A stretch of 64,000 nt of DNA. Origin: Fasciola hepatica. Its lineage: Eukaryota; Platyhelminthes; Trematoda; Plagiorchiida; Fasciolidae. A program made the position numbers and the translations under genes. The notes beneath the pieces were generated by a model. The model made no database searches, was not told the origin of the DNA, and saw nothing but the letters and a program-made list of their open reading frames with translations. The first letter of the stretch is position 1. The number at the start of each line of letters is the position of its first letter. The stretch spans positions 62,001 to 126,000 of the forward strand of contig CANUEZ040000204.1 in assembly GCA_948099385.1 (NCBI GenBank), given 5' to 3'. Below, piece after piece: positions 51,899-63,700 of this stretch.

Positions 51899-52321
51899 CA
51901 TGTAGTGTAGATGTTGAACAAAGCGTTCAGAGCCATATCGGATAGCCTTGTGGTTCGGATGTTCTATTGACAATCGTTCACCCCAACCCTTGTACGTGTC
52001 CCCGTGTGGACTCGGTCCATTTGCAATGCTCATGATTCCCTTAGCGGATCAAACATCTGTACAGTGCTTCCATAATTTTCAATGGTCAGTTCAGTGTTCA
52101 AGCTGCATGGAGAATCATATTATACAAATCTACTCTGCTACTGCTCAATTGCATTGTATCAGCAATTTGTGTGGATTGTTCATAAGGGAATGCCTTGGTT
52201 TGACTTAGGCCCATAAATGGAGAAGTGATGGAACATAGGATTGTATCGGTGTGCGAGAATTTGGTTCTCACCGTAAAAAGCCAATTTGAAAGCCGAAGCC
52301 AGTTTGGGGAGTGTGCTCTAT
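51899..52321 (+). repeat. Unit in third trimer position with exchanged middle
   Basis: This unit keeps the start of units 49363 and 50631 (GTAGATGTTG, GGATGTTC) and ends with TTGACTTAGG as in 50631. In between it reads CATGATTCCCTTAGCGG instead of CATGACTCCCTTAGAGG, so the diagnostic middle has been replaced by an ordinary version. Confidence 0.65.
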
Positions 52322-54858
52322 CATGTAGTGTATATGTTGAACAAAGCGTTCAGAGCCATATCGGATAGCCTTGTGGTTCGGGTGTTCTATTGACAATCGT
52401 TCACCCCAACCCTTGTACGTGTCCCCGTGTGGACTCGGTCCATTTGCAATGCTCATGATTCCCTTAGGGGATCAAACAGCTGTACAGTGCTTCCATAATT
52501 TTCAATGGTCAGTTCAGTGTTCACGCTGCATGGAGAATCATATTATACAAATCTACTCTGCTACTGCTCAATTGCATTGTATCAGCAATTTGCGTGGATT
52601 GTTCATAAGGGAATGCCTTGGTTTTACTTAGAAAATGAAAGGAGAATTGATGAACATAGGATTGGATCGGTGTGCGAGAATTTGTTTCTCACGGTAAAAA
52701 GCCAATTTGAAAGCCGAAGGCAGTTTGGAGAGTGTGCTATATTATGTAGTGTATATGTTGAACAAAGCGTTCAGAGCCATATCGGATAGCCTTGTGGTTC
52801 GGATGTTCTATTGACAATCGTTCACCCCAACCCTTGTACGTGTCCCCGTGTGGACTCGGTCCATTTGCAATGCTCATGTCTCCCTTAGAGGGTTAAAACA
52901 TCTGTACAGTGCCTCCATAATTTGCAATGGTCAGTTCAGTGTTCAAGCTGCATGGAGAATCATATTATACAAATCTACTCTGCTACTGCTCAATTGCAAT
53001 GTATCAGCAATTTGTGTGGATTGTTCATAAGGGAATGCCTTGGTTTTACTTAGGCCCATAAATGGAGAAGTGATGGAACATAGGATTGGATCGGTGTGCG
53101 AGAATTTGGTTCTCACCGTAAAAAGCCAATTTGAAAGCCGAAGCCAGTTTGGGGAGTGTGCTATATCATGTAGTGTAGATGTTGAACAAAGCGTTCAGAG
53201 CCATATCGGATAGCCTTGTGGTTCGGGTGTTCTATTGACAATCGTTCACCCCAACCCTTGTACGTGTCCCCGTGTGGACTCGGTCCATTTTGCAATGCTC
53301 ATGATTCCCTTAGGGGATCAAACATCTGTACAGTGCTTCCATAATTTTCAATGGTCAGTTCAGTGTTCAAGCTGCATGGAGAATCATATTATACAAATCT
53401 ACTCTGTTACTGCTCAATTGCATTGTATCAGCAATTTGTGTGGATTGATCATAAGGTAATGCCTTGGTTTTACTTAGGCCCATAAATGGAGAAGTGATGG
53501 AACATAGGATTGGATCGGTGTGCGAGAATTTGGTTCTCACCGTAAAAAGCCAATTTGAAAGCCGAAGCCAGTTTGGGGAGTGTGCTATATTATGTAGTGT
53601 AGATGTTGAACAAAGCGTTCAGAGCCATATCGGATAGCCTTGTGGTTCGGATGTTCAATTGACAATCGTTCACCCCAACCCTTGTACGTGTCCCCGTGTG
53701 GACTCGGTCCATTTGCAATGCTCATGATTCCCTTAGCGGATCTAACATCTGTACAGTGCTTCCATAATTTGCAATGGTCAGTTCAGTGTTCAAGCTGCAT
53801 GGAGAATCATATTATACAAATCTACTCTGCTACTGCTCAATTGCATTGTATCAGCAATTTGTGTGGATTGTTCATAAGGGAATTACTTGTTTCTACTTAG
53901 AAAATGAAAGGAGAATTGATGAACATAGGATTGGATCGGTGTGCGAGAATTTGTTTCTCACCGTAAAAAGCCAATTTGAAAGCCGAAGGCAGTTTGGAGA
54001 GTGTGCTATATTATGTAGTGTATATGTTGAACAAAGCGTTCAGAGCCATATCGGATAGCCTCGTGGTTCGGATGTTCTATTGACAATCGTTCACCCCAAC
54101 CCTTGTAAGTGTCCCCGTGTGGACTCGGTCCATTTGCAATGCTCATGTCTCCCTTAGAGCGTTAAAACATCTGTACAGTGCCTCCATAATTTGCAATGGT
54201 CAGTTCAGTGTTCAAGCTGCATGGAGAATCATATTATACAAATCTACTCTGCTACTGCTCAATTGCATTGTATCAGCAATTTGTGTGGATTGTTCATAAG
54301 GGAATGCCTTGGTTTTACTTAGGCCCATAAATGGAGAAGTGATGGAACATAGGATTGGATCGGTGTGCGAGAATTTGGTTCTCACCGTAAAAAGCCAATT
54401 TGAAAGCCGAAGCCAGTTTGGGGAGTGTGCTATATCATGTAGTGTAGATGTTGAACAAAGCGTTCAGAGCCATATCGGATAGCCTTGTGGTTCGGATGTT
54501 CAATTGACAATCGTTCACCCCAACCCTTGTACGTGTCCCCGTGTGGACTCGGTCCATTTGCAATGCTCATGATTCCCTTAGCGGATCTAACATCTGTACA
54601 GTGCTTCCATCATTTTCAATGGTCAGTTCAGTGTTCAAGCTGCATGCAGAATCATATTATACAAATCTACTCTGCTACTGCTCAATTGCATTGTATCATC
54701 AATTAGTGTTGGTTGATCGTTTGGGAAGGCCTTTGTTTTACTTAGGCCCATAAATGGAGAAGTGATGGAACATAGGATTGGATCGGTGTGCGAGAATTTG
54801 TTTCTCACCGTAAAAAGCCAATTTGAAAGCCGAAGCCAGTTTGGGGAGTGTGCTATAT
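52322..54858 (+). repeat. Trimer HOR, 1269 bp, two copies
   Basis: Unit starts: 52322, 52743, 53167, 53591, 54012, 54436. Units 52322 and 53591 (421 bp) share GAAAATGAAAGG, GATGAACATAGG and the tail GAAGGCAGTTTGGAGAG. Units 52743 and 54012 (424 bp) share CATGTCTCCCTTAGAG, GTTAAAACATC and GTGCCTCC. Units 53167 and 54436 are less alike; 53167 has an extra T (CCATTTTGCAATG), and 54436 shares GTTCAATTGAC with 53591. The period is thus clear for two of the three positions. Confidence 0.8.
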
Positions 54859-57800
54859 CATGTAGTGTATATGTTGAACAAAGCGTTCAGTTCCATTTCG
54901 GATAGCCTTGTTGTTCGGGTGTTCTATTGACGATCGTTCACCCCAACCCTTGTACGTGTCCCCGTGTGGACTCGGTCCATTTGCAATGCTCATGATTCCC
55001 TTAGGGGATCAAACAGCTGTACAGTGCTTCCATCATTTTCAATGGTCAGTTCAGTGTTCAAGCTGCATGGAGAATCATATTATAGAAATCTACTCTGCTA
55101 CTGCTCAATTGCATTGTATCAGCAATTTGTCTAGATTGTTCATAAGGGAATGCCTTGGTTTAACTTAGGCCCATAAATGGAGAAGTGATGGAACATAGGA
55201 TTGGATCGGTGTGCGAGAATTTTTATCAGACCGAAAGAAGCCAATTTGAAAGCCGAAGCCAGTTTGGGGAGTGTGCTATATCATGTAGTGTATATGTTGA
55301 ACAAAGCGTTCAGAGCCATATCGGATAGCCTTGTGGTTCGGATTTTCTATTGACAATCGTTCACCCCAACCCGTGTACGTGTCCCCGTGTGGACTCGGTC
55401 CATTTGCAATGCTCATGACTATCTTAGAGGGTTAAAACAGCTGTACAGTGCTTCCATAATTCTCAATGGTCAGTTCAGTGTTCAAGCTGCAAGGAGAATC
55501 ATATTATACAAATCTACTCTGCTACTGCTCAATTGCATTGTATCAGCAATTTGTGTAGATTTTTCATAAGGGAATGCCTTGGTTTTACTTAGGCCCATAA
55601 ATCGAGAAGTGATGGAACATAGGATTGGATCGGTGTGCGAGAATTTGTTTCTCACCGTAAAAAGCCAATTTGAAAGCCGAAGCCAGTTTGGGGAGTGTGC
55701 TATATCATGTAGTGTATATGTTGAACAAAGCGTTCAGAGCCATATCGGATAGCCTCGTGGTTCGGATGTTCTATTGACAATCGTTCACCCCAACCCTTGT
55801 ACGTGTCCCCGTGTGGACTCGGTCCATTTGCAATGCTCATGATTCCCTTAGCGGATCAAACATCTGTACAGTGCTTCCATAATTTTCAATGGTCAGTTCA
55901 GTGTTCAAGCTGCATGCAGAATCATATTATACAAATCTACTCTGCTACTGCTCAATTGCATTGTATCATCAATTAGTGTTGGTTGATTCTTTGGGAATGC
56001 CTTGGTTTTACTTAGGCCCATAAATGGAGAAGTGATGGAACATAGGATTGGATGGGTGTGCGAGAATTTGTTTCTCACCGTAAAAAGCCAATTTGAAAGC
56101 CGAAGCCAGTTTGGGGAGTGTGCTATATCATGTAGTGTATATGTTGAACAAAGCGTTCAGAGCCATAACGGATAGCCTTGTGGTTCGGGTGTTCTATTGA
56201 CAATCGTTCACCCCAACCCTTGTACGTGTCCCCGTGTGGACTCGGTCCATTTGCAATGCTCATGATTCCCTTAGGGGATCAAAAAGCTGTACAGTGCTTT
56301 CATAATTCTCAATGGTCAGTTCAGTGTTCAAGCTGCATGGAGAATCATATTATACAAATCTACTCTGCTACTGCTCAATTGCATTGTATCAGCAATTTGT
56401 GTTTATTGTTCATAAGGGAATGCCTTGGTTTTACTTAGGCCCATAAATGGAGAAGTGATGGAACATAGGATTGGATCGGTGTGCGAGAATTTGTTTCTCA
56501 CCGTAAAAAGCCAATTTGAAAGCCGAAGCTAGTTTGGGGAGTGTGCTATATCATGTAGTGTATATGTTGAACAAAGCGTTCAGAGCCATATCGGATAGCC
56601 TTGTGGTTCGGGTGTTCTATTGACAATCGTTCACCCCAACCCTTGTACGTGTCCCCGTGTGGACTCGGTCCATTTGCAATGCTCATGATTCCCTCAGTGG
56701 ATCAAACATCTGTACAGTGCTTCCATAATTTTCAATGGTCAGTTCAGTGTTCAAGCTGCATGGAGAATCATATTATACAAATCTACTCTGCTACTGCTCA
56801 ATTGCATTGTATCAGCAATTTGTGTGGATTGTTCATAAGGGAATGCCTTGATTTTTCTTAGGCCCATAAATGGAGAAGTGATGGAACATAGGATTGGATC
56901 GGTGTGCGAGAATTTGTTTCTCACCGTAAAAAGCCAATTTGAAAGCCGAAGCCAGTTTGGGGAGTGTGCTATATCATGTAGTGTATATGTTGAACAAAGC
57001 GTTCAGAGCCATATCGGATAGCCTTGTGGTTCGGATTTTCTATTGACAATCGTTCACCCCAACCCTTGTACGTGTCCCCGTGTGGACTCGGTCCATTTGC
57101 AATGCTCATGATTCCCTTAGGGGATCAAACAGCTGTACAGTGCTTCCATAATTTGCAATGGTCAGTTCAGTGTTCAAGCTGCATGGAGAATCATATTATA
57201 CAAATCTACTCTGCTACTGCTCAATTGCATTGTATCAGCAATTTGTCTAGATTGTTCATAAGGGAATGCCTTGGTTTAACTTAGGCCCATAAATGGAGAA
57301 GTGATGGAACATAGGATTGGATCGGTGTGCGAGAATTTGGTTCTCACCGTAAAAAGCCAATTTGAAAGCCGAAGCCAGTTTGGGGAATGTGCTATATCAT
57401 GTAGTGTATATGTTGAACAAAGCGTTCAGAGCCATAACGGATAGCCTTGTTGTTCGGGTGTTCTATTGACAATCGTTCACCCCAACCCTTGTACGTGTCC
57501 CCGTGTGGACTCGGTCCATTTGCAATGCTCATGATTCCCTTAGTGGATCAAACATCTGTACAGTGCTTCCATCATTTTCAATGGTCACTTCAGTGTTCAA
57601 GCTGCATGGAGAATCATATTATACAAATCTACTCTGCTACTGCTCAATTGCATTGTATCAGCAATTTGTGTGGATTGTTCATAAAGGAATGCCTTGGTTT
57701 TACTTAGGCCCATAAATGGAGAAGTGATGGAACATAGGATTGGATCGGTGTGCGAGAATTTGGTTCTCACCGTAAAAAGCCAATTTGAAAGCCGAAGCCA

Positions 57801-60781
57801 GTTTGGGGAGTGTGCTATATCATGTAGTGTATATGTTGAACAAAGCGTTCAGAGCCATAACGGATAGCCTTGTGGTTCGGGTGTTCTATTGACAATCGTT
57901 CACCCCAACCCCTGTACGTGTCCCCGTGTGGACTCGGTCCATTTGCAATGCTCATGATTCCCTTAGCGGATCAAACAGCTGTGCAGTGCTTCCAGAATTT
58001 TCAATGGTCAGTTCAGTGTCCAAGCTACATGGAGAATCATATTATACAAATCTAATCTGCTACTGCTCAATTGCATTGTATCAGCAATTTGGGAGGATTG
58101 TTCATAAGGGAATGCCTTGGTTTTACTTAGGCCCATAAATGGAGAAGTGATGGAACATAGGATTGGATCGGTGTGCGAGAATTTGTTTCTCACCGTAAAA
58201 AGCCAATTTGAAAGCCGAAGCCAGTTTGGGGAGTGTGCTATATCATGTAGTGTATATGTTGAACAAAGCGTTCAGAGCCATATCGGATAGCCTTGTGGTT
58301 CGGATTTTCTATTGACAATCGTTCACCCCAACCCGTGTACGTGTCCCCGTGTGGACTCGGTCCATTTGCAATGCTCATGATTCCCTTAGTGGATCAAACA
58401 TCTGTACAGTGCTTCCATCATTTTCAATGGTCACTTCAGTGTTCAAGCTGCAAGGAGAATCATATTATACAAATCTACTCTGCTACTGCTCAATTGCATT
58501 GTATCAGCAATTTGTGTGGATTGTTCATAAGGGAATGCCTTGGTTTTACTTAGGCCCATAAATGGAGAAGTGATGGAACATAGGATTGGATCGGTGTGCG
58601 AGAATTTGGTTCTCACCGTAAAAAGCCAATTTGAAAGCCGAAGGCAGTTTGGGGAATGTGCTATATCATGTAGTGTATATGTTGAACAAAGCGTTCAGAG
58701 CCATAACGGATAGCCTTGTGGTTCGGGTGTTCTATTGACAATCGTTCACCCCAACCCTTGTACGTGTCCCCGTGTGGACTCGGTCCATTTGCAATGCTCA
58801 TGATTCCCTTAGTGGATCAAACATCTGTACAGTGCTTCCATAATTTTCAATGGTCAGTTCAGTGTTCAAGCTGCATGGAGAATCATATTATACAAATCTA
58901 CTCTGCTACTGCTCAATTGCATTGTATCAGCAATTTGTGTGGATTGTTCATAAAGGAATGCCTTGGTTTTACTTAGGCCCATAAATGGAGAAGTGATGGA
59001 ACATAGGATTGGATCGGTGTGCGATAATTTGTTTCTCACCGTAAAAAGCCAATTTGAAAGCCGAAGCCAGTTTGGGGAGTGTGCTATATCATGTAGTGTA
59101 TATGTTGAACAAAGCGTTCAGAGCCATATCGGATAGCCTTGTAGTTCGGATTTTCTATTGACAATCGTTCACCCCAACCCTTGTACGTGTCCCCGTGTGG
59201 ACTCGGTCCATTTGCAATGCTCATGATTCCCTTAGGGGATCAAACAGCTGTACAGTGCTTCCATAATTTGCAATGGTCAGTTCAGTGTTCAAGCTGCAAG
59301 GAGAATCATATTATACAAATCTACTCTGCTACTGCTCAATTGCATTGTATCAGCAATTTGTGTGGATTGTTCATAAGGGAATGCCTTGGTTTTACTTAGG
59401 CCCATAAATGGAGAAGTGATGGAACATAGGATTGGATCGGTGTGCGAGAATTTGGTTTTCACCGTAAAAAGCCAATTTGAAAGCCGAAGCCAGTTTGGGG
59501 AGTGTGCTCTATCATGTAGTGTATATGTTGAACAAAGCGTTAAGAGCCATATCGGATAGCCTTGTGGTTCGGGTGTTCTATTGACAATCGTTCACCCCAA
59601 CCCTTGTACGTGTCCCCGTGTGGACTCGGTCCATTTGCAATGCTCATGATTCCCTTAGTGGATCAAACAGCTGTACAGTGCTTCCATCATTTTCAATGGT
59701 CAGTTCAGTGTTCAAGCTGCATGGAGAATCATATTATACAAATCTACTCTGCTACTGCTCAAATGCATTGTATCAGCAATTTGTCTAGATTGTTCATAAG
59801 GGAATGCCTTGGTTTTACTTAGGCACATAAATCGAGAAGTGATGGAACATAGGATTGGATCGGTGTGCGAGAATTTGGTTCTCACCGTAAAAAGCCAATT
59901 TGAAAGCCGAAGCCAGTTTGGGGAATGTGCTATATCATGTAGTGTATATGTTGAACAAAGCGTTCAGAGCCATAACGGATAGCCTTGTGGTTCGGGTGTT
60001 CTATTGACAATCGTTCACCCCAACCCTTGTACGTGTCCCCGTGTGGACTCGGTCCATTTGCAATGCTCATGATTCCCTTAGCGGATCGAACATCTGTACA
60101 GTGCATCCATAATTTTCAATGGTCACTTCAGTGTTCAAGCTGCATGGAGAATCATATTATACAAATCTACTCTGCTACTGCTCAATTGCATTTTATCAGC
60201 AATTTGTGTGGATTGTTCATAAGGGAATGCCCTGGTTTTACTTAGGCCCATAAATGGAGAAGTGATGGAACATAGGATTGGATCGGTGTGCGAGAATTTG
60301 GTTCTCACCGTAAAAAGCCAATTTGAAAGCCGAAGCCAGTTTGGGGAGTGTGCTATATCATGTAGTGTATATGTTGAACAAAGCGTTCAGAGCCATATGG
60401 GATAGCCTTGTGGTTCGGGTGTTCTATTGACAATCGTTCACCCCAACCCTTGTACGTGTCCCCGTGTGGACTCGGTCCATTTGCAATGCTCATGATTCCC
60501 TTAGCGGATCAAACAGCTGTACAGTGCTTCCAGAATTTTCAATGGTCAGTTCAGTGTCCAAGCTACATGGAGAATCATATTATACAAATCTAATCTGCTA
60601 CTGCTCAATTGCATTGTATCAGCAATTTGTGTGGATTGTTCATGAGGGAATGCCTTGGTTTTACTTAGGCCCATAAATGGAGAAGTGATGGAACATAGGA
60701 TTGGATCGGTGTGCGAGAATTTGGTTCTCACCGTAAAAAGCCAATTTGAAAGCCGAAGCCAGTTTGGGGAGTGTGCTATAT
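54859..60781 (+). repeat. Mixed block with two-, three- and six-unit spacings
   Basis: Unit starts: 54859, 55282, 55706, 56129, 56552, 56975, 57398, 57821, 58244, 58667, 59090, 59513, 59936, 60359. TTCGGATTTTC marks units 55282, 56975, 58244 and 59090. CCATAACGG marks 56129, 57398, 57821, 58667 and 59936. ACCCGTGTACG with CTGCAAGGAG marks 55282 and 58244. CATAAAGGAATGCC marks 57398 and 58667. GTGTCCAAGCTACATGG marks 57821 and 60359, exactly six units apart. GTCTAGATTG marks 54859, 56975 and 59513. The tail of 54859 near 55220-55235 is altered (TTTTTATCAGACCG). Confidence 0.7.
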
Positions 60782-63700
60782 CATGTAGTGTATATGTTGA
60801 ACAAAGCGTTCAGAGCCATATCGGATAGCCTTGTGGTTCGGGTGTTCTATTGACAATCGTTCACCCCAACCCTTGTACGTGTCCCCGTGTGGACTCGGTC
60901 CATTTGCAATGCTCATGATTCCCTTAGCGGATCAAACATCTGTACAGTGCTTCCATAATTTTCAATGGTCAGTTCAGTGTTCAAGCTGCATGCAGAATCA
61001 TATTATACAAATCTACTCTGCTACTGCTCAATTGCCGTGTATCCGCAATTTGTGTGGATTGTTCATAAGGGAATGCCTTGGTTTTACTTAGGCCGATAAA
61101 TGGAGAAGTAATGGAACATAGGATTGGATCGGTGTGCGAGAATTTGTTTCTCACCGTAAAAAGCCAATTTGAAAGCCGAAGCCAGTTTGGGGAGTGTGCT
61201 CTATCATGTAGTGTATATGTTGAACAAAGCGTTCAGACCCATATCGGATAGCCTTGTGGTTCGGGTGTTCTATTGACAATCGTTCACCCCAACCCTTGTA
61301 CGTGTCCCCGTGTGGACTCGGTCCATTTGCAATGCTCATGATTCCCTTAGCGGATCAAACAGCTGTACAGTGCTTCCATAATTTTCAATGGTCAGTTCAG
61401 TGTTCAAGCTGCATGGAGAATCATATTATACAAATCTACTCTGCTACTGCTCAATTGCATTGTATCAGCAATTTGTGTTTATTGTTCATAAGGGAATGCC
61501 TTGGTATTACTTAGGCCCATAAATGGAGAAGTGATGGAACATAGGATTGGATCGGTGTGCAAGAATTTGTTTCTCACCGTAAAAAGCCAATTTGAAAGCC
61601 GAAGCCAGTTTGGGGAGTGTGCTATATCATGTAGTGTATATGTTGAACAAAGCGTTCAGAGCCATATCGGATAGCCTTGTGGTTCGGGTGTTCTATTGAC
61701 AATCGTTCACCCCAACCCTTGTACGTGTCCCCGTGTGGACTCGGTCCATTTGCAATGCTCACGATTCCCTTAGAGGGTTAAACTGCTGCACAGTGCTTGC
61801 AGAATTTTCAATGATCATTTTGGTTTTCAAGCTGCATGGAGAATCATATTGTACAAATCTACTCTGCTACTGCTCAATTGCATTGTATCAGCAATTTGTG
61901 TGGATTGTTCATAAGGGACTGCCTTGGTTTTACTTATTGAAATTAAAGGAGAATTAATGGAACATATGATTGGATCGGTGTGCGAGAATTTGGTTCTCAC
62001 CGTAAAAAGCCAATTTGAAAGCCGAAGCCAGTTTGGGGAGTGTGCTATATCATGTAGTGTATATGTTGAACAAAGCGTTCAGAGCCATATCGGATAGCCT
62101 TGTGGTTCGGGTGTACTACTGACAATCGTTCACCCCAACCCTTGTACGTGTCCCCGTGTGGACTCGGTCCATTTGCAATGCTCATGATTCCCTCAGTGGA
62201 TCAAAGATCTGTACAGTGCTTCCATAATTTTCAATGGTCAGTTCAGTGTTCAAGCTGCATGGAGAATCATAATATACAAATCTACTCTGCTACTGATCAA
62301 TTGCATTGTATCAGCAATTTGTGTGGATTGATCATATGTGAAATTTTAATTTTACTTAGGCCCATAAATGGAGAAATGATGGAACATAGGATTGGATCGG
62401 TGTGCGAGAATTTGGTTCTCACCGTGAAAAGCCAATTTGAAAGCCGAAGCCAGTTTGGGGAGTGTCCTGTATCATGATTATCTTATGTTGAACAAAGCGT
62501 TCAGAGCCATATCGGATAGCCTTGTGGTTCGGGTGTTCTATTGACAATCGTTCACCCCAACCCTTGTAAGTGTCCCCGTGTGGACTCGGTCCATTTGCAA
62601 TGCTCATGATTCCCTTAGCGGATCAAACATCTGTACCGTGCTTCCATAATTTTCAATGGTCAGTTCAGTGTTCAAGCTGCATGGAGAATCATATTATACA
62701 AATCTACTCTGCTACTGCTCAATTGCATTGTATCAGCAATTTGGGTGGATTGATCATAAGGGAATGCCTTGGTTTTACTTAGGCCCATAAATGGAGAAGT
62801 GATGGAACATAGGAATGTATCGGTGTGCGAGAATTTGGTTCTCACGGTAAAAAGCCAATTTAAAGCCGAAGCCAGTTTGGGGAGTGTGCTATATCATGTA
62901 GTGTATATGTTGAACAAAGCGTTCAGAGCCATATCGGATAGCCTTGTGGTTCGGGTGTTCTATTGACAATCGTTCACCCCAACCCTTGTACGTGTCCCCG
63001 TGTGGACTCGGTCCATTTGCAATGCTCATGATTCCCTTAGCGGATCAAACAGCTGTACAGTGCTTCCATAATTTTCAATGGTCAGTTCAGTGTTCAAGCT
63101 GCATGGAGAATCATATTATACAAATCTACTCTGCTACTGCTCAATTGCATTGTATCAGCAATTTGTGTGGATTGTTCATAAGGGAATGCCTTGGTTTTAC
63201 TTAGGCCCATAAATGGAGAAGTGATGGAACATAGGATTGTATCGGTGTGCGAGAATTTGGTTCTCACCGTAAAAAGCCAATTTGAAAGCCGAAGTCAATT
63301 TGGGGAGTGTGCTATATCATGTAGTGTATATGTTGAACAAAGCGTTCAGAGCCATATCGGATAGCCTTGTAGTTCGGGTGTTCTATTGACAATCGTTCAC
63401 TCCAACCCTTGTACGTGTCCCCGTGTGGACTCGGTCCATTTGCAATGCTCATGATTCCCTTAGGGGATCAAACAGCTGTACAGTGCTTCCATAATTTTCA
63501 ATGGTCAGTTCAGTGTTCAAGCTGCATGGAGAATCATATTATACAAATCTACTCTGCTATTGCTCAATTGAATTGTATCAACATTTTGTGTGGATTGATC
63601 ATAAGGGAATGCCTTGGTTTTACTTAGGCCCATAAATGGAGGATTGATGGAACATAGGATTGGATCGGTGTGCGAGAATTTTGTTCTCACCGTAAAAAGC

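Noticed and set aside
50..63627. Recurrent open frames of 60-96 codons (and a few up to 125) in every unit, on both strands
   Set aside because: They recur because 423 is divisible by 3. Many begin with TTG or GTG, all end at conserved stops inside the unit (TAG in CTTAGG, TAA in CCCATAAATGG, TAG in GGATAGCC), and no frame is open through a unit. Substitutions show no codon-position pattern I can see, indels shift frames freely, and the products resemble no family I know. The longest ones (e.g. 45606-45947, 62100-62477) arise from single-base linker changes.
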